A stretch of 64,000 bases of DNA, taken from positions 226,247-290,246 of the forward strand of contig NZ_JABAEB010000007.1 of assembly GCF_012584455.1 (NCBI RefSeq). The letters are read 5' to 3'. The stretch comes from Shewanella oncorhynchi. Lineage in GTDB: Bacteria > Pseudomonadota > Gammaproteobacteria > Enterobacterales > Shewanellaceae. The notes beneath the pieces were generated by a model. The model ran no database searches. It had not been told where the DNA came from and saw only the letters and a list, made by a program, of their open reading frames with translations. Below are positions 46,680 through 56,272 of this stretch, piece by piece. The translations under genes were made by a program, and so were the position numbers. Each line of letters starts with the position of its first letter. Within the stretch, counting starts at the first letter, position 1.

Positions 46680-47600
46680 ATGCCCATTTACGTTGTCGGT
46701 CACAAGATCCCCGATTCAGATTCAATCTGCGGTGCTATCGCGTTAGCCTATTTAAAAAACCAAATCGGTGAAGAAGCCATTGCCGCACGTTTAGGTGAAT
46801 TGTCACCCGAAACTGCTTTTATTTTGGAACGTTTCGGCTTCGAAGCACCGGAATACAAAACCAGCTACGCTGGCGAGCAAGTGTATATCGTTGACCATTC
46901 AGAACTGACTCAAGCACCGGATGATATCGCCCAAGCGACTATCGTCGGGATTGTTGATCACCACAAGTTAGGCGATCTCACCACAGATACCCCGTTAGAA
47001 TGCTGGATCCGCCCAGTGGGTTGCAGCAACACAGTGATCAAGATGATGTTCGACTTTTACCAAGTCGCTATCCCTAAAAATATCGCTGGCATCATGATGT
47101 GCGCCATTTTGAGCGATACAGTGATTTTCAAATCACCGACTTGTACCACTGCAGACATTCGCTGCGTTGAAGCATTAGCTGAGATCGCCGGCGTTGAAGA
47201 TTTCAAAGAACTGGGCATGGAAATGTTCAAAGTGAAATCCGCCGTCCAAGGCACGCCAGCACGTGACTTAGTAATGCGCGACTTTAAAGACTTCAACATG
47301 AACGGTAACTTGATCGGTATCGGCCAGTTAGAAGTGATCGACCTGTCAGTATTTGACGATATAAAGGCCGAGTTAGAAGCCGATATCAAAGCACTGAAAG
47401 TGGAAGGTAATCGCCACAGCGTTTTATTACTGCTGACTGACATCATGAAAGAAGGTTCAGAGTTGTTGATTGTGTCTGACGATGCGCAGCTGACCCAACG
47501 TGCCTACGGTAAAGATACCGTCGATGGCAAAGTGTGGTTAGACGGCGTATTAAGCCGTAAAAAACAAGTCGTTCCACAGCTACAAGCTGCATTCGCCTAG
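46680..47600 (+). CDS. ppaC: Manganese-dependent (family II) inorganic pyrophosphatase
   Basis: A 306-aa DHH-family phosphatase, lacking the regulatory CBS/DRTGG domains of some homologues. Ligand motifs seen: GHKIPDSDSICGA (His/Asp metal ligands), VDHSE, VDHHKLGD (DHH motif) and the C-terminal SRKKQVVPQL substrate-binding motif. It hydrolyses pyrophosphate to two phosphates and uses Mn2+ or Co2+. Length matches the single-domain form. AAAGGAGAG precedes the ATG. A terminator follows. Confidence 0.95.
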   Translation: MPIYVVGHKIPDSDSICGAIALAYLKNQIGEEAIAARLGELSPETAFILERFGFEAPEYKTSYAGEQVYIVDHSELTQAPDDIAQATIVGIVDHHKLGDLTTDTPLECWIRPVGCSNTVIKMMFDFYQVAIPKNIAGIMMCAILSDTVIFKSPTCTTADIRCVEALAEIAGVEDFKELGMEMFKVKSAVQGTPARDLVMRDFKDFNMNGNLIGIGQLEVIDLSVFDDIKAELEADIKALKVEGNRHSVLLLLTDIMKEGSELLIVSDDAQLTQRAYGKDTVDGKVWLDGVLSRKKQVVPQLQAAFA

Positions 47601-47640
47601 ACATTATATCGTCGCCGAATCGCAACAGTAATAGCGTATT

Positions 47641-47664
47641 AAGGCCGAACTCAGTTCGGCCTTT
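47641..47664 (+). terminator. Terminator after ppaC
   Basis: Stem AAGGCCGAAC with GTTCGGCCTT around TCA, then T residues. Confidence 0.85.
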
Positions 47665-47820
47665 TATATTTTTAAGACAAAATTGATATCCTCAGTGCCT
47701 TAGCCCTGCTAATCACTGCAAATGAAAACGGGCATGAAACTTTGCTCATAAATCTATCCAATCAGAGAAGTTGGCGAGTATGATGGCCCAATCATTCCAT
47801 TGATTTGATCACTTTCATCT

Positions 47821-48435
47821 ATGCCAGAAGCGCTACAACATATCATCACCGAACTCACGCCTTGGCTGCAGCAATATGGTTATGTTCTGCTATTTGTCGC
47901 GATTGCTGTCGAGGGTTTTGGCATTCCGGCGCCTGGGCAATCCTTATTAATTGTCGCCAGTTTATTAGCCGCTACAGGGCAAATGTCACTGTCATTGGTA
48001 TTAATCGTCGCAGCTTGCGCTGCACTCTGCGGTAACAGTTTGGGATATTTCATCGGTTGGCGCTTTGGTGATGTGTTGCTTAAGAAGGGCTGGATAAAAC
48101 CGCAATTGGAAGACAAAATCCATGGCGTTATTGGTCAATATGGCATCGCCGCTTTAGTGCTGAGTCGTTTTGTTGAGGGATTAAAACAATTTATGTTTAT
48201 CGGCTGCGGTCTCGCTAAACTGCCACTAAAACAATTTGTGATTGGCAATGCTCTCGCCACCAGCATTTGGGTGGCACTCTTTGGATTAGGCCCAGTGTTA
48301 ATCCGCGATGAAATCGCTCCCATGCTGGCGTTTTACCACCAGCATAAATACCCCACATGGGCTATGGTCAGCCTGATACTCGCCGTGCTAATCACTTTTA
48401 CTTGGCGCAGGTGGCAAACCAAAAATCCGCAGTAA
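47821..48435 (+). CDS. DedA-family inner membrane protein
   Basis: A 204-aa DedA/SNARE-associated-type membrane protein with about five hydrophobic segments. The core motif EGFGIPAPGQSLLIVASLLAATGQM and the re-entrant stretch GNSLGYFIGWRFG followed by LSRFVEGLKQFMFIGCGLAKL are typical. The DedA family includes recent candidates for lipid carrier flipping; here the exact lipid is unknown. Its stop is 12 bases before a convergent small gene. Confidence 0.9.
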   Translation: MPEALQHIITELTPWLQQYGYVLLFVAIAVEGFGIPAPGQSLLIVASLLAATGQMSLSLVLIVAACAALCGNSLGYFIGWRFGDVLLKKGWIKPQLEDKIHGVIGQYGIAALVLSRFVEGLKQFMFIGCGLAKLPLKQFVIGNALATSIWVALFGLGPVLIRDEIAPMLAFYHQHKYPTWAMVSLILAVLITFTWRRWQTKNPQ

Positions 48436-48447
48436 CAGCTTTGGAGT

Positions 48448-48672
48448 CTATTCTTCCGATTCCTTTTGGATCATCTCTATCACTTTATGAGCCTTAACAA
48501 AATGGTCTAAGCGATGAGTCTGAATCCACCAAGTCGCCGCTTCCATAAGCAACTCTGGATCATCATTTTTGTTCGCAAAGAAGGCGTAAAATGAGAGGCC
48601 GACATTATCGCCTTTAGTCTCAATTTTTTTATGACAAACCGTGATGATTTTTGCTCTTAACTCAGCTCTCAT
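48448..48672 (-). CDS. DUF6500-type small protein
   Basis: A 74-aa soluble protein rich in Glu, Lys and His, with a conserved-looking GLSFYAFFANKNDDPELLMEAATWWIQTH core. It resembles small hypothetical proteins of marine gammaproteobacteria (DUF6500; recognition moderate). Function unknown. Confidence 0.6.
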   Translation of the reverse strand: MRAELRAKIITVCHKKIETKGDNVGLSFYAFFANKNDDPELLMEAATWWIQTHRLDHFVKAHKVIEMIQKESEE

Positions 48673-48768
48673 ATTGACTCATAATGTTTATGCACCAGCT
48701 TATTATCTATTTTCAATGACATACAACACTAGATGTATCATCTATTACTTACTCCATACAGCTACCGA

Positions 48769-50229
48769 TCACTTTATGCCTTCAGTTTCAACCTTAGGTT
48801 GAGGTTCTGCACCGTCATTTGGCTTAGCCTCAAGCTTTGATTCCGGCGCTTTAATTGGCGCGGGTGGCGCCTCAGTCGCAGCAGACTTATCTTGTTCCTG
48901 TAATACGTTTGGCTCCTGCAATGGTGCATTAACCTTAGGTGTCGGTGAGCTTTGCTCTTCAGGTAAAGGCTCGACAATAATCACAGGCTCTTGTGGCACA
49001 GGCGTTTCACCTTCGGTAGATGTTGCAGCTTCTGACTCTGGCGCTAAGGTGCCGAGATCTTGGTTCGCAGGGCTTTCCACCGCATGTTTAGGTAATTGAT
49101 TTCGATATAAATCAATCATACGCATCACCTCAGACAAGGCTTTACCATGCTCAGGAGTGAGAATGCCATTGTGCCCAGAGACGATTTCGTCCGACACGGC
49201 CAGTACCCATACGGCTTGCATATTGGCATCGGGGCAGGTTTGCACGGTACGACGAGCCTGCAGGCGAGCACGAATTTTCCAGCCTGATTGAGGCAGCGTC
49301 ATCATACAGCCAGGGATTTGATCGTGCGCCATCAAGGCCGAGGGCATCTTCATTGGCGTGGTGCAATTGCCACCAGAGCATTTGTCGATATCGTGAGTAA
49401 TAGCCCAAGAGTTCCCGACAGCGCGCTCGCCGTCCTTGATGTAATTGAAGGCTTCTTTCACTGCAAAATCCCCCTTCGATTGCAACACCACCATACTCGG
49501 TTTTTGTCTATCTAAGCTCACCAACGTATCTAATGGCTGATACTCTTTAGCAGGTACGGCAGGATTTAACAGTAAGAATAAATTAGGATTATCCTGCTGA
49601 TTATCAATGGCGGCTTTGATGCGATCTTTACTCGCATGCAAAACAACAGCACCGCCAAGACTATGGCCAATCACAGTGTACCGCAGCAGTTTATGCTGTG
49701 TTACTAAGCTATCAAGCTTATCCAGCAGCTGTGATAGACCTAACTGCCCGATACGTTTAGCAACCCGTTTACGCTGTAAAATAGTGGGAAAATCTAAGGG
49801 TTCAATCCAACTTTTTGCATCATCTGAGCCATCGATCCAAAAAGGATCATATTTATCGCCCCGCCAGCCAACATACAAACCCAACAAGTTACGCTGGGTA
49901 TCGGACGCGGCCATTTGCTGATAAAACTGCTCAAAGGCAATAAAGTTTTCATCCTTAGGCTCGGCGCTATGATGCCAGCCATGAACAAAAATCAATAATT
50001 CAGGGATCTGTGCAGGCTCTGGATGTAAAATTCGCGTCTCTAAACCTTGCCATTGCCTTTCGTCGTGGGGCTGACCTTTATCATTAAACTCAATCACATG
50101 AAAATTTTGCTTAGCGATATCAGGGCCGGGGATGTGGTAAGCCTGATCTGGAATAAAAGGAAGTAGGATGCAAAGTAATAACAACATTAAAAACAGTAAC
50201 TTGTACTGAGTAAACTTTTTCAGGCTCAT
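48769..50229 (-). CDS. Membrane-anchored alpha/beta hydrolase with acidic Pro/Glu-rich tail
   Basis: A 486-aa protein with one N-terminal hydrophobic segment (about residues 8-26). Alpha/beta hydrolase motifs are LLIFVHGWHHS (oxyanion region), VIGHSLGGAVV (Ser nucleophile) and a late His region. The final 120 residues are Pro, Glu, Ala and Ser rich (PVPQEPVIIVEPLPEEQ-type repeats), a likely disordered linker or tail in the periplasm. Possibly a lipase-like or esterase-like enzyme. No good ribosome site before ATG 50229. Confidence 0.8.
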   Translation of the reverse strand: MSLKKFTQYKLLFLMLLLLCILLPFIPDQAYHIPGPDIAKQNFHVIEFNDKGQPHDERQWQGLETRILHPEPAQIPELLIFVHGWHHSAEPKDENFIAFEQFYQQMAASDTQRNLLGLYVGWRGDKYDPFWIDGSDDAKSWIEPLDFPTILQRKRVAKRIGQLGLSQLLDKLDSLVTQHKLLRYTVIGHSLGGAVVLHASKDRIKAAIDNQQDNPNLFLLLNPAVPAKEYQPLDTLVSLDRQKPSMVVLQSKGDFAVKEAFNYIKDGERAVGNSWAITHDIDKCSGGNCTTPMKMPSALMAHDQIPGCMMTLPQSGWKIRARLQARRTVQTCPDANMQAVWVLAVSDEIVSGHNGILTPEHGKALSEVMRMIDLYRNQLPKHAVESPANQDLGTLAPESEAATSTEGETPVPQEPVIIVEPLPEEQSSPTPKVNAPLQEPNVLQEQDKSAATEAPPAPIKAPESKLEAKPNDGAEPQPKVETEGIK

Positions 50230-50370
50230 TTATAACAACATAATTAACGGCCAGGCTAGGCCAAAATAGACGTGCTGAAAGGGACTAACAGCAAAATTGA
50301 CGAAATTATACGCTAACGCCATTAACCCAGCTAGTGCCTAAGTTGCTTTTCATCTGAACAGCAATGCTGT

Positions 50371-51411
50371 TTAACGCCAAGTATCGGGAAGCGTGACTTG
50401 GCTCCATAACTCTTGGCACAGCGGCTGACTATTGTGCCAGTCGCCGCCGTTAATCCATTTAACCAGCGTATCCCCCACCTTTGGATATGCAATTGGATTA
50501 GGTGATGCCGTTTTAAGCCAGCGCTTAACTATGTTCACATCAAGACTCATCATGCTATCTGCGGCCGCTAAAAGTTGTAACGCCGCCACGTTCGATAACT
50601 GCTCAAACTGGCCAATCAGTGGTTTGACTAAGAGTTTTTTACCTAAGGTTAATGCTTCGCTGGCAAGCTCAAAGCCCGCATTGCCTATCACACCACCGCA
50701 GCTGGCAAGATGTTGCTTAAACCCCTCACGATTAAAACCGTGCCATTTAATGTGCTCAGCAACTTGGCCTTTAGGTTGTTGGCTGTGATATACCAAAAAC
50801 TGATAATCACTAAAATGAGACAGAAAATGAGCAATCATATCCGCATCTTCAAAAGGCAAATAAACTAAAATCTGATGCGTGTGTTCGAATGGGCTGGCAT
50901 CCACTTCGACAAAAGGCGGCAAAATAGGGAAGCCAAAATGATGCCAATGACACCCCAGCGCCACATCCACTGGTGCAAAATAATTGAGCAGCATCTCATT
51001 AAACCAAGTGCTACCGAGTTTTGGCACCGGATGAGTTAACGCCGCCTGATGGCTAATCCCAATGGATGGCACGCCTTGGCGCCGCGCAGCCCAAGCCGAC
51101 ACAGGTTCAAAGTCGTTGAGTACTAAATCATAGCAACTGAGATCTAAGGCTTTAATATCTTTAAATAACGACAAGGACAAATTTTGTCGGACAGTTTGTG
51201 GCACATTCACGCGCCCGGAGTGCGTCGCAAACGTCATTCCCGCTTGAACGCGATAATCACCAAAGCACTCCATATCGAAAAACTGATCAGGCTTACGCCC
51301 CGAAAATAGAAAGTCCACTTCAATATCTTTTTTCATCAATGCTTTAGCCATGACGCGTGCACGACTTAAGTGGCCATTCCCTGTGCCTTGAACTCCGTAG
51401 AGTATTCGCAT
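50371..51411 (-). CDS. MJ1255/VC2487-type glycosyltransferase
   Basis: A 346-aa GT-B-fold protein whose motifs GVQGTGNGHLSRARV and GGVIGNAGFELASEAL match the MJ1255/VC2487 family, distantly related to MurG/UDP-glycosyltransferases. Biochemical function is not established. AAGGA is 6 bases before the ATG. It lies in a minus-strand run of envelope-type genes: PAP2 phosphatase, this gene and the alpha/beta hydrolase. Confidence 0.85.
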   Translation of the reverse strand: MRILYGVQGTGNGHLSRARVMAKALMKKDIEVDFLFSGRKPDQFFDMECFGDYRVQAGMTFATHSGRVNVPQTVRQNLSLSLFKDIKALDLSCYDLVLNDFEPVSAWAARRQGVPSIGISHQAALTHPVPKLGSTWFNEMLLNYFAPVDVALGCHWHHFGFPILPPFVEVDASPFEHTHQILVYLPFEDADMIAHFLSHFSDYQFLVYHSQQPKGQVAEHIKWHGFNREGFKQHLASCGGVIGNAGFELASEALTLGKKLLVKPLIGQFEQLSNVAALQLLAAADSMMSLDVNIVKRWLKTASPNPIAYPKVGDTLVKWINGGDWHNSQPLCQELWSQVTLPDTWR

Positions 51412-51481
51412 TACGTATCCTTAAACTGATGAGTGAAGGAGAATTCCCACTAATGAAATGATTAACAGGCGCATATTTGAA

Positions 51482-51994
51482 TTAAATCACTGGATGAACC
51501 AGCAATACCGACCCAATCCCCAATGAGGCTCCCGCCAGAATATCTAAGGGATAATGCACGCCAAGTGCAATACGTGAGCCCCCTATGCTAAAAGCCCATA
51601 AATACGCCACAGGAGCCGCCGCTGGATAGATTTGCGCCACACTCGTTGCCATCACAAAGGCCGCAGCTGTATGACCAGACGGTAAGCTGAAGCGATCCGA
51701 TGGTTCAAAACCATTCTCAAATCCCACTAATGCATGGCATGGCCGTGTGCGACGAATACTATTTTTCAATAGTAAATACAGCGGTAACTCAACCAAAAAA
51801 CTCGCTAACATCAAATTAAATAGAGCCTGTCCTTGAGCGTGCGTCAGCATCAAACCCACGGACAAATATAAATACACATGCCCATCGCCACTCGCTGATA
51901 CCCGCTTTGCATGGGCATATAAACCATGGTGCTGGGTGAAGCTCACGATATAGCAAAACATTCGCTTATCTAAGTCTGCAACGTAACTCAACAT
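51482..51994 (-). CDS. PAP2-family membrane phosphatase
   Basis: A 170-aa integral membrane lipid phosphatase. The three PAP2 motifs are intact: KNSIRRTRP, PSGHTAA and SRIALGVHYPLD. Four to five hydrophobic segments lie around them. Members hydrolyse phosphatidic acid, undecaprenyl pyrophosphate or phosphatidylglycerol phosphate; small size leaves the substrate open. AAGGAG lies 8 bases before the ATG. Confidence 0.92.
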   Translation of the reverse strand: MLSYVADLDKRMFCYIVSFTQHHGLYAHAKRVSASGDGHVYLYLSVGLMLTHAQGQALFNLMLASFLVELPLYLLLKNSIRRTRPCHALVGFENGFEPSDRFSLPSGHTAAAFVMATSVAQIYPAAAPVAYLWAFSIGGSRIALGVHYPLDILAGASLGIGSVLLVHPVI

Positions 51995-52348
51995 AAAACA
52001 GGCTCCTTGCTGGCATACCAGCGAGTTTTACTGTGATGTTAATCTGTGCATTCTCTCGACGACGCTTAGAGTGCTTAGTCTGAAACCGACCAACTCACCA
52101 AGGCTCTATTCACGATTGAATTCGTTATTGACTGCTCACGGCTATGCTAATAGTTAAACCTAAACCACATTAGCTAAAGCACTATTAGATAGCTTGAGAC
52201 TAAGAAAGACCTGTGACGGCTAAGTGACATCTGCTCGAAGGTTTTATGACAAGAAGCATGGCTGAGGTTTTGATCTAGAAGGATTCTAGGGACGTTATGC
52301 TGGGGTTAAGGGATTTATTTAGGAATAGCGATAGGACTGAGACAGGAT
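51995..52348. other. Intergenic region between PAP2 and YgjV-like genes
   Basis: 354 bases without a gene. It must carry the promoter of the PAP2 gene. No operator, hairpin or repeat stands out. Confidence 0.4.
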
Positions 52349-52388
52349 ATTGTGTTGCTCTAAACGTTAATCTCAAGAGCAACACAAT
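52349..52388 (-). terminator. Long hairpin after the YgjV-like gene
   Basis: A perfect 13-bp stem (ATTGTGTTGCTCT with AGAGCAACACAAT, 14-base loop) lies 10 bases after the minus-strand stop at 52399. There is no T run, so termination is plausible but not certain. Confidence 0.55.
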
Positions 52389-52398
52389 CCAATAAAAC

Positions 52399-52647
52399 TT
52401 AGGCTGCGACGGGAGTATTTGCCTTAGCACGGTAAATTTTTGTCAAATGGTAAATATTAATACAAGCAACAAACGCATTCATGCCGGCCACAGGCCAAGC
52501 AGAAATAAACACCCCATAAACCACAAACAGAGTGCATCCTACAAAATTCAACCATCGCAACCAAATGATATTCTTCATCATTAGAGAGATCGCCACCATT
52601 ATAGAGGCAAAATAACCAATAATTTCAATCGTATTTACAGCTTCCAT
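52399..52647 (-). CDS. Small YgjV-like membrane protein
   Basis: An 82-aa protein with three hydrophobic segments, starting at ATG 52647 (MEAVNTIEIIGYF) with AGAGGTG upstream; a longer frame starting MDPPLRL lacks support. IGYFASIMVAISLMMKNIIWLRWLNFVGC suggests the YgjV/PQ-loop-like (SemiSWEET-like) group; recognition is moderate. Function unknown. Confidence 0.65.
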   Translation of the reverse strand: MEAVNTIEIIGYFASIMVAISLMMKNIIWLRWLNFVGCTLFVVYGVFISAWPVAGMNAFVACINIYHLTKIYRAKANTPVAA

Positions 52648-52743
52648 AGGCACCTCTCGAAGGCCCTCTACCGTCCATAAGCGTAACGGGGGGTCCATGC
52701 CCCTAAAGCAAATTAAGTTAAGTAAGTTAATTTAAACTTGGGA

Positions 52744-52749
52744 TATAAT
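52744..52749 (+). promoter_or_regulatory. Consensus -10 box upstream of rraA
   Basis: TATAAT at 52744-52749 lies 222 bases before the rraA start. The -35 region is poor by sequence, so the element is weak support for a promoter. No other feature is visible in 52648-52971. Confidence 0.3.
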
Positions 52750-52971
52750 ACCAAAGCGCGCAACAGAGTTGTAATAAAAAACCGTTATTTAATGACCAAT
52801 ATCAAGTTTTACCGAATAAATTCTATAGTGTGACGAAAATTTACTACAGATGTGTTAACAGCCAAGTGGCAACAATACCGTGATTGATAACACTTTTCTT
52901 TTCAATAATCCCTTTTATACTGGCGTAAACTCGCTAAACTGTACGCAACGCGGATCAATAGGAGTGTAAAT

Positions 52972-53457
52972 ATGGAATACAACACCTCAGAACTATGTGA
53001 CATGTACTTAGATGTCGTAGATGTAGTCGAGCCCATGTTCAGTAACTACGGTGGTTGTAGCTCTTTTGGCGGTTCTATTAGCACCATCAAGTGCTTTGAA
53101 GACAACGGCCTAATTACCGAAGTCCTACAAGAGGATGGCCAAGGTAAAGTCTTACTCATTGATGGCGGTGGCTCATTACGCCGTGCGCTGATCGATGGCG
53201 CTATCGCAGAACTTGCGGTTAGCAACAACTGGGAAGGCATTATCGTTTACGGTTCTGTACGCGATGTGGATGCATTGGAAGAATTAGACATTGGTATTCA
53301 AGCCCTTGCCTCTATTCCAGTGGGTGCTGATGGCAATTCAGTAGGCGAAGTGGAAATTCCAGTCAATTTTGGCGGTGTGACTTTCTTACCCGGTGATCAC
53401 ATTTATGCTGATAACACAGGTGTGATTTTATCACCTGAACCACTCGACATTGAGTAA
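52972..53457 (+). CDS. rraA: Ribonuclease E inhibitor RraA
   Basis: A 161-aa protein identical in layout to E. coli Rra[56 protein letters not shown] and [18 protein letters not shown]. It binds and inhibits RNase E in the cytoplasm and so changes mRNA decay. It has the metal-free ring fold of methyltransferase-like proteins but no catalysis. AGGAG lies 7 bases before the ATG, and a terminator follows. Confidence 0.97.
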   Translation: MEYNTSELCDMYLDVVDVVEPMFSNYGGCSSFGGSISTIKCFEDNGLITEVLQEDGQGKVLLIDGGGSLRRALIDGAIAELAVSNNWEGIIVYGSVRDVDALEELDIGIQALASIPVGADGNSVGEVEIPVNFGGVTFLPGDHIYADNTGVILSPEPLDIE

Positions 53458-53475
53458 TCTCACTCTTCAGTCAAG

Positions 53476-53500
53476 AAAGCCAGCTAAGCTGGCTTTTTTA
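53476..53500 (+). terminator. Terminator after rraA
   Basis: Stem AAAGCCAGC with GCTGGCTTT, loop TAA, followed by TTTT. It sits 18 bases after the rraA stop. Confidence 0.9.
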
Positions 53501-53586
53501 TTCACTATTTTCAGCGTTTCCCCATTGAATCCTCGCCCTACTCTGGCCACAATAGCTCGACTCTGGCCGAATAAGAATATCAATCT

Positions 53587-54651
53587 ATGCCTGAATTTAT
53601 TCCTTTTACCCATACCGATATCGCCTCACTCGTCAGCACAAGAACTGGCGAAACTAAGCTAGGCCAATGCGTCCATCTGGCCAATCACGAACACACGTTA
53701 GAGACCATACTCGCCACTGCAAAAGCCCACGGTGCAAGCTTTGCCATTATCGGCGTTGGCGAAGATATAGGCCCACGTGCCAATTTAGGCCGCGGCGGTG
53801 CAACCGATGCGTTCACAACCAGTATGCGCCAATGGCTCAATTTACAATCGAATCGTTTTCTTTCTGGCGCCGAATGCCTAGTGTTAGGCCAAGTGAACAC
53901 CGCCGATCTGCAGCAACAAACTACGAGCAATACAACAGATAACACTAACGTCACCCTAGATGAATTACGTGATGCGGTGGAGCAACTCGATGAGCGCGTG
54001 ATCCGCATCGTCAGTGCGATTTTAAAGGCGGGTTTAGAACCCATACTCATCGGCGGCGGCCACAACAATGCCTATGGTTTGTTGATGGCAACCTACGGCC
54101 ACTACCAACGCCAAGTCGCCGCGGTGAATCTCGATCCTCACTCGGATTTTCGTTTGCTTGAAGGCCGTCACAGCGGCAATGGTTTTAGTTATGCAGCCGA
54201 TCGCGGCGCCTTAGGTTGCTACCATGTACTGGGTTTACACGAGTTAAAAAACAGCGAAGCAAACCTAAGCCAACTCAGCGAATTTGGGGGAACTTGGCAT
54301 AGCTTGCAACAAATTTGGGTTCGCCGTGAAATCAGCCTTAACCAAGCTTTACTTGAAATCGCCGCCAAACTAAATGACACAGGTTTACCCGTAGGATTAG
54401 AACTTGACGTCGATGCTATCGCTAAAATGCCCAGTAGCGCTTCAACCGCTGCAGGTGTGCCATTGCTCGATGCGGCGCATTATGTCAGCTATATCGCCCG
54501 CCACTGCCCATGCACATATTTGCATTTAGCCGAGGCTGCACCAAGTTGCCACGAAGCTGGGATTGAAGCCGGATTTAGGGATGTTGGCCAAAGCCTAAGC
54601 GAGCTTATCTACGCTTATGTGCAGGCTCGTATGCAATTTTTGGCACAATGA
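53587..54651 (+). CDS. Arginase-family hydrolase, formimidoylglutamase-like
   Basis: A 354-aa ureohydrolase-fold protein. Metal motifs are recognisable but modified: GGGHN (His ligand, then Asn where Asp or Glu is usual), LDPHSDFR (Asp/His/Asp) and LDVDAIAKMPSS (Asp-x-Asp). That set, with PSSAS after the last Asp, is found in the formimidoylglutamase-like branch of the arginase family. No hut genes are adjacent. The ATG at 53587 has only a weak AAG upstream. The enzyme may act on a guanidino or formimino compound; the substrate is not clear. Confidence 0.82.
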   Translation: MPEFIPFTHTDIASLVSTRTGETKLGQCVHLANHEHTLETILATAKAHGASFAIIGVGEDIGPRANLGRGGATDAFTTSMRQWLNLQSNRFLSGAECLVLGQVNTADLQQQTTSNTTDNTNVTLDELRDAVEQLDERVIRIVSAILKAGLEPILIGGGHNNAYGLLMATYGHYQRQVAAVNLDPHSDFRLLEGRHSGNGFSYAADRGALGCYHVLGLHELKNSEANLSQLSEFGGTWHSLQQIWVRREISLNQALLEIAAKLNDTGLPVGLELDVDAIAKMPSSASTAAGVPLLDAAHYVSYIARHCPCTYLHLAEAAPSCHEAGIEAGFRDVGQSLSELIYAYVQARMQFLAQ

Positions 54652-54766
54652 ATATCACCAGTTGCACCCAACTGGGCGCTAAGCTATTCACCAAATCCTG
54701 ATATTGTGGTCTAATGCCAGTCCATTTTACGTGGTCGCTAAGCACTTAATCCTACGACTGTTCAGG

Positions 54767-54787
54767 AGTGCCTCAAGCTAAGGCACT
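54767..54787. repeat. Hairpin between the arginase-family gene and ubiE
   Basis: AGTGCCT and AGGCACT form a perfect 7-bp stem with a 7-base loop. There is no T run. The remaining 54652-54896 interval shows no further feature and should contain the ubiE promoter. Confidence 0.4.
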
Positions 54788-54896
54788 GCAGTTAGTTTAC
54801 TAGCTCGATCACAGAGTGATAGATCAAAGATTCAGCAAATGCAGGCGATGGCTTACACTCGCAACTAATACATTGCAAAACAATAGGAACACATTG

Positions 54897-55652
54897 ATGT
54901 CTGAGGGCGAATCTAAAAGTACCCACTTTGGTTACAAAACCGTAGAGGCCGATAAAAAGGCTGAACTCGTTGCCGGCGTGTTTCATTCTGTTGCCGCTAA
55001 GTACGACATAATGAACGATGTGATGTCCTTCGGCATTCACCGTTTTTGGAAACGTTACACCATTGAAGTCTCTGGCGCCCGCCCTGGCATGAAAGTGCTC
55101 GATTTGGCCGGCGGTACAGGTGACTTAACCGCAAAATTCTCTCACTTAGTGGGTGATAAAGGTGAAGTGGTTTTAGCTGACATTAACGATTCCATGTTAA
55201 AAGTCGGGCGCACTAAGTTGCGCGACAAGGGCATAGTCAACAATGTCAGTTATGTGCAAGCCAACGCCGAAGCACTGCCGTTTCCCGATAACCACTTCGA
55301 CATCATTACCATCGCCTTTGGTCTGCGTAACGTGACCGATAAAGATGCGGCGCTGCGTTCAATGAATCGCGTGCTTAAGCCCGGTGGCAAGTTATTAGTG
55401 CTAGAGTTCTCTAAGCCTCAGCATGAAATTATGCGTAAAGTGTATGATTTATATAGCTTCAAAGTCTTACCTAAGATGGGTGAACTCATCACTAAAGATG
55501 CCGACAGCTACGAGTATCTGGCTGAATCGATCCGCATGCACCCAGATCAAGACACATTAAAACAAATGATGGTTGATGCAGGCTTTGAACAAGTCGACTA
55601 CACCAACATGACCGACGGCATTGTCGCATTGCACCGTGGTTATAAATTCTAA
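54897..55652 (+). CDS. ubiE: Ubiquinone/menaquinone biosynthesis methyltransferase UbiE
   Basis: A 251-aa SAM-dependent C-methyltransferase acting on 2-polyprenyl-6-methoxy-benzoquinol and on demethylmenaquinol, hence on both ubiquinone and menaquinone. Motifs: [36 protein letters not shown] loop [21 protein letters not shown] and the C-terminal [16 protein letters not shown]. The ATG at 54897 follows AGGAAC; the longer frame to 54816 is not used. First gene of the ubiEJB-tat block. Confidence 0.97.
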
Positions 55653-56272
55653 TGATGCCGCAAGAAGTTGTGCTGCTTGCCTGCGCCGCAATTGAAACGG
55701 GTCTGAAAAAACTTCAGGCCCAAGCGGGCGACGATTATTCGCGCCAGCGCCAGTTGCATGGCAAAGTGTTTCGTATCCAATTATCACAGCTCAGCTGGCC
55801 ATTCTATTTAGTGTTTGCCAAAGAGATCCAAGTACTGAGCCGCTATGAAGGCGATGTCGATGTCAGTCTACATGCCGATGCGACGACGCTTTACCGCGTG
55901 TCCGAAGGCGCCAACCTAACTGAACTAATCAAGCAAGATAAACTCAAGCTTGAGGGCGATCTCAATTTATTACAAAGCTTTAGCCAATATCTACGCGGTA
56001 TCGAATTTGACTTTGCCGAGCCAATATCCCGTTATTTAGGTGATGGTCCCACTCACAAACTCATCTGTTCTAGTCATCAGGCAAAAGACTTTGCACTCGA
56101 AGTGTTGCGTAAAACCCGCTCCCACTTAGGGCAACTCGCAGTTGAAGAGTATCGCCTCGCACCGCACCCAATTGAGTTAATGCACTTTCGCGATCAAATG
56201 GATGATTTAGTTGCCGATACTCGCGCGATTGAACAACGGATTGCCCAATTAAGAGACCAAATTAAGCCATGA
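55652..56272 (+). CDS. ubiJ: Ubiquinone biosynthesis accessory factor UbiJ
   Basis: A 206-aa protein with an N-terminal SCP2-type lipid-binding domain and a C-terminal helical coiled-coil tail ([24 protein letters not shown]). It supports aerobic ubiquinone synthesis within the UbiJ/UbiK complex. It overlaps the ubiE stop by one base and ubiB by four, so the three are translated in series. Recognition rests on position and domain, since UbiJ sequences are loosely conserved. Confidence 0.9.
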   Translation: MMPQEVVLLACAAIETGLKKLQAQAGDDYSRQRQLHGKVFRIQLSQLSWPFYLVFAKEIQVLSRYEGDVDVSLHADATTLYRVSEGANLTELIKQDKLKLEGDLNLLQSFSQYLRGIEFDFAEPISRYLGDGPTHKLICSSHQAKDFALEVLRKTRSHLGQLAVEEYRLAPHPIELMHFRDQMDDLVADTRAIEQRIAQLRDQIKP

